A stretch of DNA of 64,000 nt from Nephromyces sp. MM_2019 (Eukaryota > Apicomplexa > Aconoidasida > Nephromycida): the NCBI GenBank assembly GCA_015657535.1, contig JADHZB010001393.1, positions 6,411 through 70,410 on the forward strand. Direction: 5' to 3'. The notes below the pieces were generated by a model that was not told the DNA's origin, did no database searches, and saw nothing but the letters and a program-made list of their open reading frames with translations. Below, piece by piece: positions 38,577 through 49,874 of the stretch. A program made the position numbers and the translations under genes. The first letter of the stretch is position 1, and each line of letters begins with the position of its first letter.

Positions 38577-41500
38577 TTATAATTCCAACTCATGTTCCTG
38601 ATAATCGCAGTGCGCTTTGCAGTGCACTGCCTCCGACTCTGGCAATAGGCTAGTATGATAAGCGCAGCAATGGCTGCAGAAGCTTTTTTCACATACTGCT
38701 CTTTGAGACTTGGTTTTTCGCATGCGCATGCAAAGCGATTTTTTCTCAGCACTTGCTGTTGTGCCTACGCAAGAAACCCTGGGGTACAGCGACAGATACA
38801 TGGAGCAGAAGAAGGATAGCATTTTCTAGCCTACCAAGGTTTTTGAGATAGTGAATCCTTGCGCAAAGCAAAGTTTGCTGATCGGGTTTCCAGCAGGGGA
38901 GACGTCGAGATTCCGTCAAATGCAGCTCCGCCACAGCGTAGGGCTGAAAATCCTAGCTGCCCGTACGTTGCTGGATGCAATCGTGATGATTCCATCGTTG
39001 TTTGTACCCCAGATGGATCCAATAATTTTATGGAAGCTAATTTATCTTCCAGCTTAAGTTCAAGCCGATACCATTCATTCATAGCAACTTGCAATTTTTT
39101 TTCATTAAGTATCTTCGTGGAGCCCCCGTGGATGTTCAGTAATTTCATGCTGTAAAAGTTGGTATCTTGTCGAATGCAATAAAACGGTCGGACTCTAATC
39201 GGCCTACCTATCGCTTCTCAACTGTAGTGAATAAAAATCGCTTATGGATTCATAACGAAATATGGCGCCGATAGACCCTCCATTGCACTGCATCAGAAAA
39301 TCAAATATAAATTGACCATCCTTGCCTGAATTTTAAGGTATTTTTTGAGCGGTAAAAACAAAGGATACGATATAAATAAGAAGTTACATGCAGTGGGAGA
39401 TTTCAGAAGTAGTATCGACCCCACGTTTCCATTGCTTTCTATAGCGTTAGATATGCTTAGAACCTTGTTTCGACCTCCAATATCTCCCTGTCAAAAACTG
39501 GATTTACAGTAGAATGAACACAATGAAAATTATATATGGGTTACCGAGTACTTCCAATTAGCCTTTGACTGAATATTTAAGGTCTGCACTATCTCGTATA
39601 CCTTTGAGAACGCAGAGTAATAGTCCTCTTTGAAAAAGGAGCATTTTGAAGGTATAATTGTAGGATTAACAGCCTGAGTCTTGCAATCCTTTGCAGAAAT
39701 AGAAAGGTTGTCAAAAAAGACCCCCTTTGTGACTCCAGAGTTCATTAAAGCTATTGTGCCGCTCATAAATTGTTCATCAATAACACTAAAAGAGAACAAA
39801 TACTTAGCTACAATTCAAAATGGCATCAAGTAAAGTAACTCACTCGAATATGGTTAACATTTGGTAATTATTCACAACAGAGACCCTAATTCTTCCTTTC
39901 GTATTTTCTATTTTCACTTTTGTCCAAGTGTTCTCCCTATATCCCCCGTCTTCTTTCTTGTTAAGAAGTTGCACATTGCCTTGTTCAATCTTAAAAAGTT
40001 TAGAGCTGCCTTCAGCTCTATCAAAAACGACCAAATACATATTCTGGACATCTCGTGCTAGAAAACTGAAGCCGACTGTACCAATATCTTTAGCCTGTAA
40101 TAGAGCACAATTTTGCCAATTTAGGAATATTCAAAAAGATAAATAAATGACAGCATACGAAAAAATCGATATTGAAGACCGCGTCGAAAAAACGATGCTT
40201 CTTCAGGAAAGCAAAAGTTCCCTCTGCTTCCACTTTTCCAGTTATTGGTTGGATTTGCGCTATTGAGAAGCTTCTTCCTCCAACCGGATATTCGGAATAT
40301 CCCCAGTAGCTAGGCCCTTTCGAGGCTCCGAAAGAATCATGAACTTCAAAGTATTCATGAAATTCCATTGTTTTGTAGTCTAGCTTAAATGAATTATATC
40401 CGTTCTGCTCATCTCGGACTTCTTCTAAAATCTTAAGCTGATTTGCTATATCTCCTAATGTGTGATAAAATTCCCCTGCTCTTTCATAAAGTTTTGTCGC
40501 CAGATTCTCTGTATTGGTATACCTGCACAAGGCGGCTATTTATACAAGCGAGTAATAGCAATAGAAATTGATACTAACAGTTCAGCAGCGTCGTTACGCA
40601 AGGATCTTTGATATTTTTCCGCTGGCTTTACCAAGTTCCTGGAGCTTGCTATTATGTTTCTACCGTCTTGTTCACCAGCTTGAACAATACCAGGATCTAG
40701 CCCGTGAATACTATCTGAATTTAAGCTTGCTTCAAGCGACAATTTAGTCGAATTATATTTTTAGATTACCAACTTCACGGACAATCTGCATCACAAGCTT
40801 AGCAGTTGCATTATTCCCTTCGGAAATATGTTCATTTTCTTCTCCTTTCTTTTCTATTTGATTTGGTGCTTTCTCCGGGTTACTTAATTGCAAAAACGAA
40901 GTAGCAAGCTTTTTGTTGATCAAGGTTATGGGGCAAACCTGAAGGGGAGAAATTAGATGTGCTTTAGTTATTTCATGGCTATATCCTGGAAACACATGCC
41001 TTTGGCGCTGGGCCAACTCTAATGCTGCGATTTTCGGACACAGCCTTATTTATTTCCAGCAAAGGGTGCTTTCGGCTTGTAATTATATCTACGAGCCCGA
41101 GGTTATTTTTCTTCTTCAATGGCTTCGATTCGATACCATTTTGCAAAACTCCTTCGTATTCTTCTTTGCCAGACTCAATAGACACATTTAGAAGCCCTCC
41201 AGATTTGATTAATCCTGCATGAATTCCAGCCAGGCATATCGATGTAGCAGCGGCATACACGTAATTTGAGCCATAGACGTTTAATGAAGTATCTTCTTCG
41301 CAGCCAGGTAAGCACTCCACTAAGAAATTAGTCTAGGAAAATAAAAATAATTTTTAAAAAGTCGCTGCTAAATAAATAATAAAAGTTACATCAGCCGGTC
41401 CAGTAAATTCTTCGCTTTCTCCTGTTTTCTCGCATGATATATCGATATGAGGCCTAGGTTAAAACAAACTCCAAAAAGTTCCTATTTTCTTTCTTAAAGC

Positions 41501-44500
41501 TTATTGCTTAATTATTCTGACATTTCAGTTTCTCCATAAATAGTGTTTGTAGAACATAGTATAGCGCCTTTTATAGCAGAATTCAGATTAAAAAATTGAA
41601 CCTCCAAAGTATTAATGTCTAGGCCTGAAAAGAAGCAAATTTAAAACAGCGAAGCATTCATCTCTTACATAGCTGCATTATTCTATAATTACCGGCTGTG
41701 TCTGCACCCTCTAAAGCATTTAGAGGACTTGCATTCAAGAACAATGAAGTCGCGTCTTTATTTCCATCCCAAAAATCCTGTTAGTTCTTATACTGACAAA
41801 AGAGCATATTGATGCTAAGTGAGTAGCAGCAAAATACCGTATACTTTCCCGAGCAAGTTCCGGCACGGCATGAGTAGTCAAATGCAAGCGGAACCATACC
41901 CTTTTTTTCTTCACGAAATCCTAAAGAAATGTATCTTCACAAATGCAAATGCGAAGCCTTCATAAAAAATTTCAAGTAATATACCGCTTAATGTGATCGC
42001 ATTTTTTATGGCATGAAGTTGCTTTTCACTTTTTAATATTAGGGGCTCAAGGCCTTCTTCGGCACATGATAGCCTTATATCATCTACTACGTTAATTTTC
42101 AGAGAGTTTTCATAGTATTCTCCTGGAGTGGAAGATCCATCCAGTAGCCTAATGAGCACTCCACTTTGTATGTCACAATAAGCATATAATGGGGCAGGAG
42201 CGCACCGCGGTGCAAACCTAAAATAAAGCTCAAAGATTAGTGTTCAAATGCTGTATACTGAACACTTACCAATAAAAACCGGGGACCTTATTCTTTGCTG
42301 TATCACCAAGCTCAAAGCAGTCCTCCGCCGGTTTAGTGGCTATATTACCTAAGATTGAAAATAATGGCACCCCTTTATATTGGAAACATTAATGAAATAC
42401 GAATAGCCAACCTAGCGCAGATGTGCTTATCGATGGTTCGGGCAAACTATTTTGCGACAGCAGTAGCGCCAGCTTCTTTTCTAATAAAGTTTGTTGCTCC
42501 TTGCTGCCTTGCAGGCGTGTAGAATATTCTTTTTTTTCATCTAAGCATGTTTTCATTATGGGCATGGCGTCTGTCAGCTCTTCTACTAGTAAGTTGATAT
42601 GCTTCGACCTTGATATTACGTCATCCTCTAACTGGCTGAGCCTGGCAGCTAAGCGAGGATCGTACTCCGTCACGTAATCAACAAAGTATTTATCTCGAGC
42701 ATCATCAGAATTGGCAGCTATACTGCAATCCTCAACTATACATTCTAAATTTTGGACTAAGATACTGACGCTTCGGATCCCGTAAACTAGTTTCCCCCCT
42801 ACTCTGCCATGTTTCGAGTGGGGCTTTAAAAGTGAAATTCTTAAGTAACGAGCTGAATTCCCTTCCAAACTTTCGCTCGACACATCCGAAGGATTAGCAT
42901 CGTTCTTGGCGACTTGCCTAAGGCCAGTAGTACAGGATATGATGAAAAAAACATTATCAGCGTTGATTCAGCCTACTCATAATTCACTTTGTCATCACTG
43001 AGCTTGATAATGTAAGAAAATGCTGGATATTCCCAATCAATCTTTATTCTTAAGAGTTTCCTCTGGGTTGCTGTAGAGAGGAACAGACGAGCACTGAACT
43101 TTGATAATAGAAAATGTAGATGTCATGATGTAATGCTGAATCTCGCCTATGTCAATATCAAAGTTCACAAGGTGCTCTCCGGCGTCCTCGAAAGCTTTCG
43201 AGGCCCAATAAGTTGTTTTGTCACCGTTGATGGCCTGGTCGGCACCATGTTGTGGATCTGCGTTACTGCTACTCCAAGCGGTTACGCCTGTAGATACAAT
43301 ATTAATAGGCGCCACAGAGTCTCCGTACAACTTCTTTTGGCTTAAGCAGTGCGATCCCTTCTTCGATAATTTTAACTGTGAATTAGCTTCGAAAGTCCAA
43401 TTGGAAGTGCCATTAGAGCCCTCCAACGCTCTCACGCAATCAGATAATACCAGCTTTCCGGCACCTATGAGCAGGGGCTAGACAATTACAGATTGGATAT
43501 ATTCGAAGCAGCAAAAGTGTTATGGCTACCGTCTCGCGAATCTTCCGTAAGCACGAGACACTTCGATGGGTTTGACAATGCGCTCACAAGCTGCATATTA
43601 TCATTGCTTTTCCACAACTCCTAAATAAGCCCAATGTTACTGTTTGGTATCACGCAATGAATCTGTGAATGAATGGCCATATTACATACTCTGCCGTCAC
43701 CTACTGCCAGCGCGTGTCTACACGTGGCTAATACTATATTTGCCCCTTCCTTCTGAAACTTCCCATTCTCTACCTGCATCACAGATAGAATGTTCGAATA
43801 TTTGAGTATATATTGTAGGCTTTACTTGTATGCACATGTCTCCAGCTGGGCTAGTTATTCCCGATATAAGAGTGAACAATGGGTCACCTCCTCCAATCAA
43901 AGTAACTTGATTAATGCCAAAGTAGTCATGAATCGGTTTTCTCATGTATATGGCCACGGCTCTGACGGTTTCAGAATGGTCAAATAGTATGTCTTCATCG
44001 AATGAAGCTGCAAAAAATTCACAAGCACGATGATCACTCCATCTCGGATACTGTTGCAAGCTTCTTAGTATTTTACCTTCCACGCTGGGCGTCCGTTTAT
44101 ACGGTACAGCAACGTGGTAATCTTCCTTATCTCTGGAAACTGATATTTGGACTAGCTGAATACCCTTCAGTTATACCAACAGCCTGCTTTGCGCAATTCC
44201 AATTTCTTACCTGCGGAGAGTATGCCCACTTAATCTTGACCCCTTTAATCTGGGCGGGATAATTCAAGTACCCAGTCCATGTCACTAAAAAATAGGTTGG
44301 GTATAATTTCGACTGTTGCTAGAAGAAGTTACCGCCGCTAATAAGTAAATTTTCCAACCTTCGACTTCTTCTGCATGAAAGCCAGTGCTGCACCAGTACC
44401 CACTGCCAGCCTGAAGTGCTCTAGTAGCATCAAACTCCCTATTATTGGAAACCCCCGCCGTGTAAGTGGATGATGCTTGGCAGTCGTTGAACTTGTGAAA

Positions 44501-44581
44501 GTCTTTGGCGCTACGCTGTGCATATGCTTTTTGGCATAGTACGATACTGAGCACACTTATAAAGTAATAAAGCAGTTTCAT
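38577..44581 (-). CDS. LCCL-lectin adhesive-like secreted protein, CCp1/CCp2 type, 24 exons, about 1485 aa
   Basis: Exons: 44581-44359, 44284-44211, 44125-43826, 43773-43690, 43620-43530, 43464-43147, 43070-42977, 42917-42412, 42348-42270, 42217-41985, 41920-41838, 41777-41693, 41624-41522, 41453-41390, 41332-41018 (or -40994), 40938-40770, 40714-40575, 40506-40180, 40094-39844, 39785-39602, 39487-39388, 39325-39208, 39149-38835, 38778-38577. Phases match throughout. Order: signal peptide (MKLLYYFISVLSIVLC), discoidin 1 (VTWTGYLNYPAQIKG), ricin-like segment (ALAVGDGRELWKSND; KLVLSDC), discoidin 2 (KIDWEYPAFSYIIKLSDD; SARYLRISLLKPHSKHG), coiled coil, fibrinogen-like segment (PGFYWFAPRCAPAPLYAYCD), LCCL (VYGSNYVYAAATSICLAGIH), two LamG-like modules (GTVGFSFLARD; GSIGAIFRYE) and a Cys-rich end with FCSHCC. 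No membrane anchor is seen. In apicomplexans these proteins are expressed in sexual stages and form multi-protein adhesive complexes; that is family knowledge. The intron 43146-43071 appears to start with GC. Confidence 0.92.
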
Positions 44582-45342
44582 GTTTCAAAAAGATGAATGC
44601 AGCGGGGGCAAGGCGCTGACTGTCACAGACAATGAAAATTTATAGAAGATATTTTTGGAAGCAATACATTAATTTTTGGGGCTGAAATAGTTGTGTACCT
44701 TGCAGCTATCAGGCAATGTCACTGCGTTGTCTTTAAGTATCCAGTAACTCAGAGTAACTGGTAGTTAGTGTACCTACACCCTGGAAATTCTAGATTCGCG
44801 TTGCGGAATTACTGCATTAACATGAAAGGCAACTTCAGTACTCCAGTAAAGATTTGTGCCCCTATTTCTTGAGACGAAAGTCTGCAAAAAGCCTCGCCAA
44901 CTTTGCGGAAGGCTTTAAAGGTAGCAATAAATATATTTGAGCACTGTAGAATAGTCATTGAATATGTGATGTTATTCACACGCTAGAAATTTTCCGCGGA
45001 CTAATTTCGAGTTTTCAAAGTGTTCATGCTGGGAGGGCTGGGCTCCCCAAGGCTAAAGATAGTGTGACTGTTAATAGGTCCTCAAGGCTACAACGAATAC
45101 GCAGTTTAGAAATGTTATTAATTATGCCTTCTATGCAGTGAAATCTCTATAACTTTATAAAGGGATGGCAAGTTTTCGCTTACAACAGCTGCAAGACTCA
45201 AGAAAAAAATTATAACAGGGCAAAATTTAATACATAATTAGAAGCGTTTTCCTTTTAGATAGTTATATTTCTCGCAGGAGTATTAAGTCGTTAGAATCGA
45301 GCGGAGAACTTAACCTGTTTATAACAATTAAAATAGTATATT
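44582..45342. other. Intergenic region upstream of the CCp gene
   Basis: These 761 bases separate the stop of the LysM/Cys-rich gene from the ATG of the CCp gene, both on the minus strand. The stretch must hold the terminator of the first gene and the promoter of the second. I find no exon and no motif I would name. Confidence 0.5.
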
Positions 45343-46472
45343 TTATGGGTAAGGTAAACAGCTATAGGTGATCACTCCAACGAAAGTTTCTTGTACGCAA
45401 AACTGTAAAACGTTACAGAACTGACTGCAGGTGCCCAAACTACCCTGGGGGCATATATCCAGGCAGAGCGAAATCAAATTGCCTCCGACTGACGTGCAAA
45501 TAGTACCAGGGCCACACAACGAAGCACCACCATTACAAACCGTTGAGCACAGGCCAACAGCCTGGGGATCGCCGGATTTCAAGCATATCGCAGGCGGATT
45601 TATAAACGGCTTAGCGCAGTCTTCATCAATGTTGCATGTCACTTGAAATTTCGGTACACCCGGGCAAGTGGCACGACTGCCTGTTTTAAGCGAACATGCA
45701 TTTAGCCAGCAAATATACAAGTTCACTGGGGTTTTGGTGAATGCCACACTATGCGCATGAAAACTTCAAGCCATCTTGAATGCTGTTAGGTAAGCAAGTT
45801 GTTGGTCTATGTGGCTTGATATTAAAGAATACTTCTTAAATACAAGAGTTTCAGCGCTACCTATTTGTGGTAGGGGTGGTTGATCTTCTTCGTCAGTTGA
45901 GAAGTCCAGTTGGGCAGCATCGATTAAGCCAGCTTGTATTCCTTCAATGACTGGCATTACATCAAACAATGAGGAGACTGCACCGGCACCTGTTGTGCTG
46001 TTTCTAAAGTAGGTTTCCCCGCTAGAGAGGATTCCAGCACTTTCCACACCGGTGGATGGAAGTTTTCCTGGGGTGCAAAAAAATTTTAGATATTTTTAAC
46101 CTGTCTTTATAAAATTTTTCAAAAATTAACGTGGCTTAGCATTTCCTAAAAAGTATTCTAGAGGTCTATTGGTCTTGTCTTTTAATGAGATCATATTTAG
46201 TAAGTAGAACTCGGATTTATTCTTTGCACTATTTGCAGGTTATAATTAAAGGCTTGCGCTAGATGATTTATGCTCCGACCTTGTTTCACTACGAATCTGT
46301 CTCCTGATGGTGATTCAAGTGATCTGTCGGTCAGTCTCACTTCTTTAGGCAGGAAAATCTGATGCTGAGTATCCACTTCGCCTCCTTCAACCTGTAGATG
46401 TTGCAGGAAGAGGCAAAGTGCAGCTGCAAGAGCTGAAACTGGGCATAACGAAATACGTTTAGAGCAATTCAT
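45343..46472 (-). CDS. Secreted LysM-like, cysteine-rich protein, 3 exons, about 300 aa
   Basis: Exons 46472-46211, 46067-45833 and 45748-45343 join in phases 1 and 2, giving 301 codons with the stop. The start at 46472 gives a signal peptide (ISLCPVSALAAALCLFLQHL). Residues about 58-86 read RFVVKQGRSINHLAQAF, then NYNLQIVQRINP. This fits the LysM pattern of hydrophobic-V-x-x-G, a helix and a closing NP, so a glycan-binding role (chitin or peptidoglycan-type N-acetylglucosamine) is inferred. The middle is acidic with no clear fold. The C terminus has about 18 cysteines, with spaced units such as CNIDEDC, CSTVC and CLDIC like small disulfide-rich domains. The ATG choice and the second junction (AAGAA|GTATTC) are less sure. 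It lies 761 bases upstream of the CCp gene on the same strand, and both products enter the secretory pathway. Confidence 0.65.
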
Positions 46473-49400
46473 TTTAAGCACTTTAAAACTAAAGTTAAGA
46501 TAGTCTGGACAAGTGAGCCAGCTTGGGTAGCTCACATGTCCGTAGAGACCATTGTATCACCCAGGTGTCCTCGCAGCGCGTTATTACGGTCAAAAATATT
46601 TGGGACTTCGTTTACTGCAGCGCGTATTATACCGCTTGAATGACGTGCAACTAGCTAATCTTGTACCAGGAAACGGTGAAAGGAAGCCTCCCGGCTTACA
46701 TTCTACTAGAAAGTAAAGTGCACTGCTAAGAATGCCCTTGCCAAGGAGTTATCGTGCTTGAGAGCGCGCCATGTAGGTGGAACGTACCAAACTACTACCC
46801 AGTGTGGGTACCACGAATACGCAATGACATGGATGTACGAGAATAAATGTCAAGTGCTACGTAAGAGTGATATCGGCGGCACTGCACAATCTAGGCGATG
46901 TAGGATCAAATGCCTCGCCGCTCGCTTTTAGCCATATGGTCAACTGTTGGCACCACAGCCGGTTGACTCTGAAAGTCAACGCGGGGCATTCCAAGACGAT
47001 GTCAAATAAGCACAACATATACTAGGATGCCGGCGACGGGCTGCTACTGCTAACATTCAAAATATGTCCTTAAACTTGTAAACCCTGGCATGCACATTGT
47101 CACCCTGGCAACAGGCAGCTTCCTCGGAGCGAACACTTAGATAGTACCTTAAGGTGCTTCCAGCAAGAATGAAGCTTGCAGGGGCAACTTTCATACTCAA
47201 TGCTTTTGTCAATCGAGCTGCCCGGCAAGATAAAATAAGTAAGCTTACCGGCTGCAATTTTCCAGTCATCAGTAGTTCATGAACCTGTCAAACGAGCCTT
47301 CAGGCAATCATTGAGCAATTTAGCTATATAAAAAAAATCCTGGTCGCGATTCGTTGTTCACACCAGCTTGGAATTAAAGAAGATACGAAAAAGCTCCTAA
47401 AGTATGTTTTATAGGCTATGTCGGAATCCTTCTTTACGATACTGCAATTCAGTGATGGTGGCAACCAATAAGCAGCTATCTTATGGTAATTAGCGCGCGA
47501 TATAAAGCTGCACATAGGCCAAGTTTGCTCATGGCAAGACAAAAAAAAATTGGAAGAGGAAAAATAGCTATAAATAGCTAATCTGGGTGTGCTCTAGGTA
47601 GCGTCTCCAAAGATTTTACTGCTTCTTCCTAGCCATTTACTTTTGTGCCCGCCTCCCAGAAGTCCGCTTTTTCGCCTTCCTCAAAAATGACTAGTGATGC
47701 TGAAAAGCATCATTACACCATTCAGCTCAAAATTACACAAGCTAAAGCTATGCATATGATGAAGAATATGTCACATACACCGATTCCCGTACACTTCTGA
47801 TAAGAGCAATATGACCAATAAATATAGAAAACTCGCAAGCGCTATGTAGTAGCGCCAGCAACACCTTAAAGCTTATAAAAAGATTCTAATGACTAGTCAT
47901 TAGATATGATAACTCCAGCATTTGAAGTGGTAAATCTATTATTTGAATGCCAACAGACTTACTCCAAGATAACATCACAACCGCTCTTAAGTACAGTAGC
48001 GAATAGCACGGAAGAGGGCTGCAAAAAGTACTTTACAGCATTAGCCGTACTCGAACGTTGTCTTTACATCTACGATGCAATGCCAAGCTTGAACTGGAGG
48101 TTCTCATATTCACACATTACCCTAATGTCACATTCTTTAAGCTGGCGTAATCGCTGGTTCTCCAAGAAGCTGCAACTCTGGGAACTAGTGAAGTTTCTAT
48201 GCTTTAAACATTGCTGCGTATTTTATCCAAGCGCTTAATCATGTATAATTGATATTACATGATACTTTCATATGCGAAGCTAAAATTAAGAAACTTCAGG
48301 CCAAATTTAAATAATTGACGTTGCTCCCTTCAAGTAAATGAGTTCCCTGTATACAAAACGTAAGAAGACATTATTTCCCGCATGAACCACCCCTGGGACC
48401 CTTATAATATAAGCATAAGCGAAGCGAAACCTTCCTCAATAAAGGTCTCAATGATTAAAGCGTAATAAATTCTTTTCAGATTACCACAATAAGTAGATGT
48501 CAGATGGCTGCGAAAATTCGGCGCCTCAAACCTGTATAATCCTAAAGTTGACAGCTTTTCGCAAACGCTTGGAGATGCTACCGCTAGGCCAGTCACACGC
48601 GGGTAGAAGGAATACTCCATTGCACTTTAATGTTACGCCTATTTGTGAGGCTGTTTATATTTATGCGCTAAAACTTAAGGTCTTACGTTTGAGAGCATGA
48701 GGTGAAGTGTATCTCACATATCAAAATGAGGCAGCTTAAGCTATAGATGGTCAGATAAGAGTATAACATTAGGAAATCCAGCAGAATTTTGACTGGTAAC
48801 TTGTGAAAAGTATAGTGACTTCCACGAGATCGGCAAAAAAAAAGAGGCGGAATCCAGTGTTTCGGCAAACTTGAGATCACAAGATGGTACAGAAACTTCT
48901 GCAAACTGTAGAAACATGAAAAGGTGGTGCAAAAACATTAAAAGCATATATACGAGGAAAATGAAAAAAATCCGCTTAGCATATGATTCACCAGCGGTAT
49001 CCACACAAACAACAGCTTCAAAACAAAAAGAGCTCAGTCAGTCAAATATCCTGCAGTTAAAGGGTTACAAGGTGGATGAAGAGTGCTAAAGAATGCTGCT
49101 CATGCGTATGTATGTGTGTTTTTTTTACATTCACGGCGTGCAGAGTAAGCTAATCAGCATAAAAAACAAAAAGATAGATTTGAAATGTAGTGAAGGAAAG
49201 GAAATCGGAAAAAAGTAAGCAGAATTAAACAAGAGATGACAACAAAATAATCTTTAATATAGAGTTTATAACTGAGGTGATGCGTGATCCTGTTATTCTC
49301 TGCCAAAAATGGATAAAACAGGGATTAGCGAAGTTCGTTTTATATGCAAAAAAATTTTTAGATATAAAATAGCTGTAAAATGGTACAAATTTACAATTAT

Positions 49401-49874
49401 TTAACTCATATATCTTCAAAAATTTAGATGAACAAAAATACAGGAATATTATAAATACGGTGCAAAATATTTTAGTTAAAAAGGGGATAAAAATACATCT
49501 AATATCAACTATTTCACAAAAATTACACACCTAAAGAGTACTGAAACGTCTTACATAAGTCTTCAAAGAATGCTAGCAAAAAAGACAAAACCCAGCGCTC
49601 ATGCAGCTTTTATACATCTAATGGCAACAAAAAAGGTAAATTCAATATCGTGGAGTCCAAATTCAACAATAAAAAATCATTTTTAACTCAGAAAAATAAA
49701 GTTTTCCGCAAATTATAGAAAAACATAATAATATAATAAAAGGAGTAAACAAGAGGAAGAAATTTACTAAAAAACTTGAAAAAAGAGCTCTAAAGCTTAA
49801 AAATACAGGAAAAATCGCTGCTTTACATTAAGAAAATCCTACTTTTGAATGTAATTGAAGAATATCCGACTCAT
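46473..49874. other. Spacer without supportable genes
   Basis: Open frames such as plus 47906-48238 (110 codons) and minus 48741-49004 have no motif and no splice partners. The region 49100-49800 is a strongly A-rich run leading into the 3' end of the large minus-strand gene. Around 49.1 kb the texture changes to DNA rich in simple repeats. Confidence 0.4.

Noticed and set aside
43631..43689. In-frame stop between VCNMAIHSQIHC and ELWKSND in the CCp gene, suggesting a pseudogene
   Set aside because: A GTATGT donor directly after GDGR and the acceptor before GAG remove the stop as a normal 69-base intron and restore the expected GDGRELWK join.
47906..48238. A 110-codon plus-strand frame
   Set aside because: No motif, no neighbouring exons and an unremarkable composition; likely chance in AT-rich DNA.
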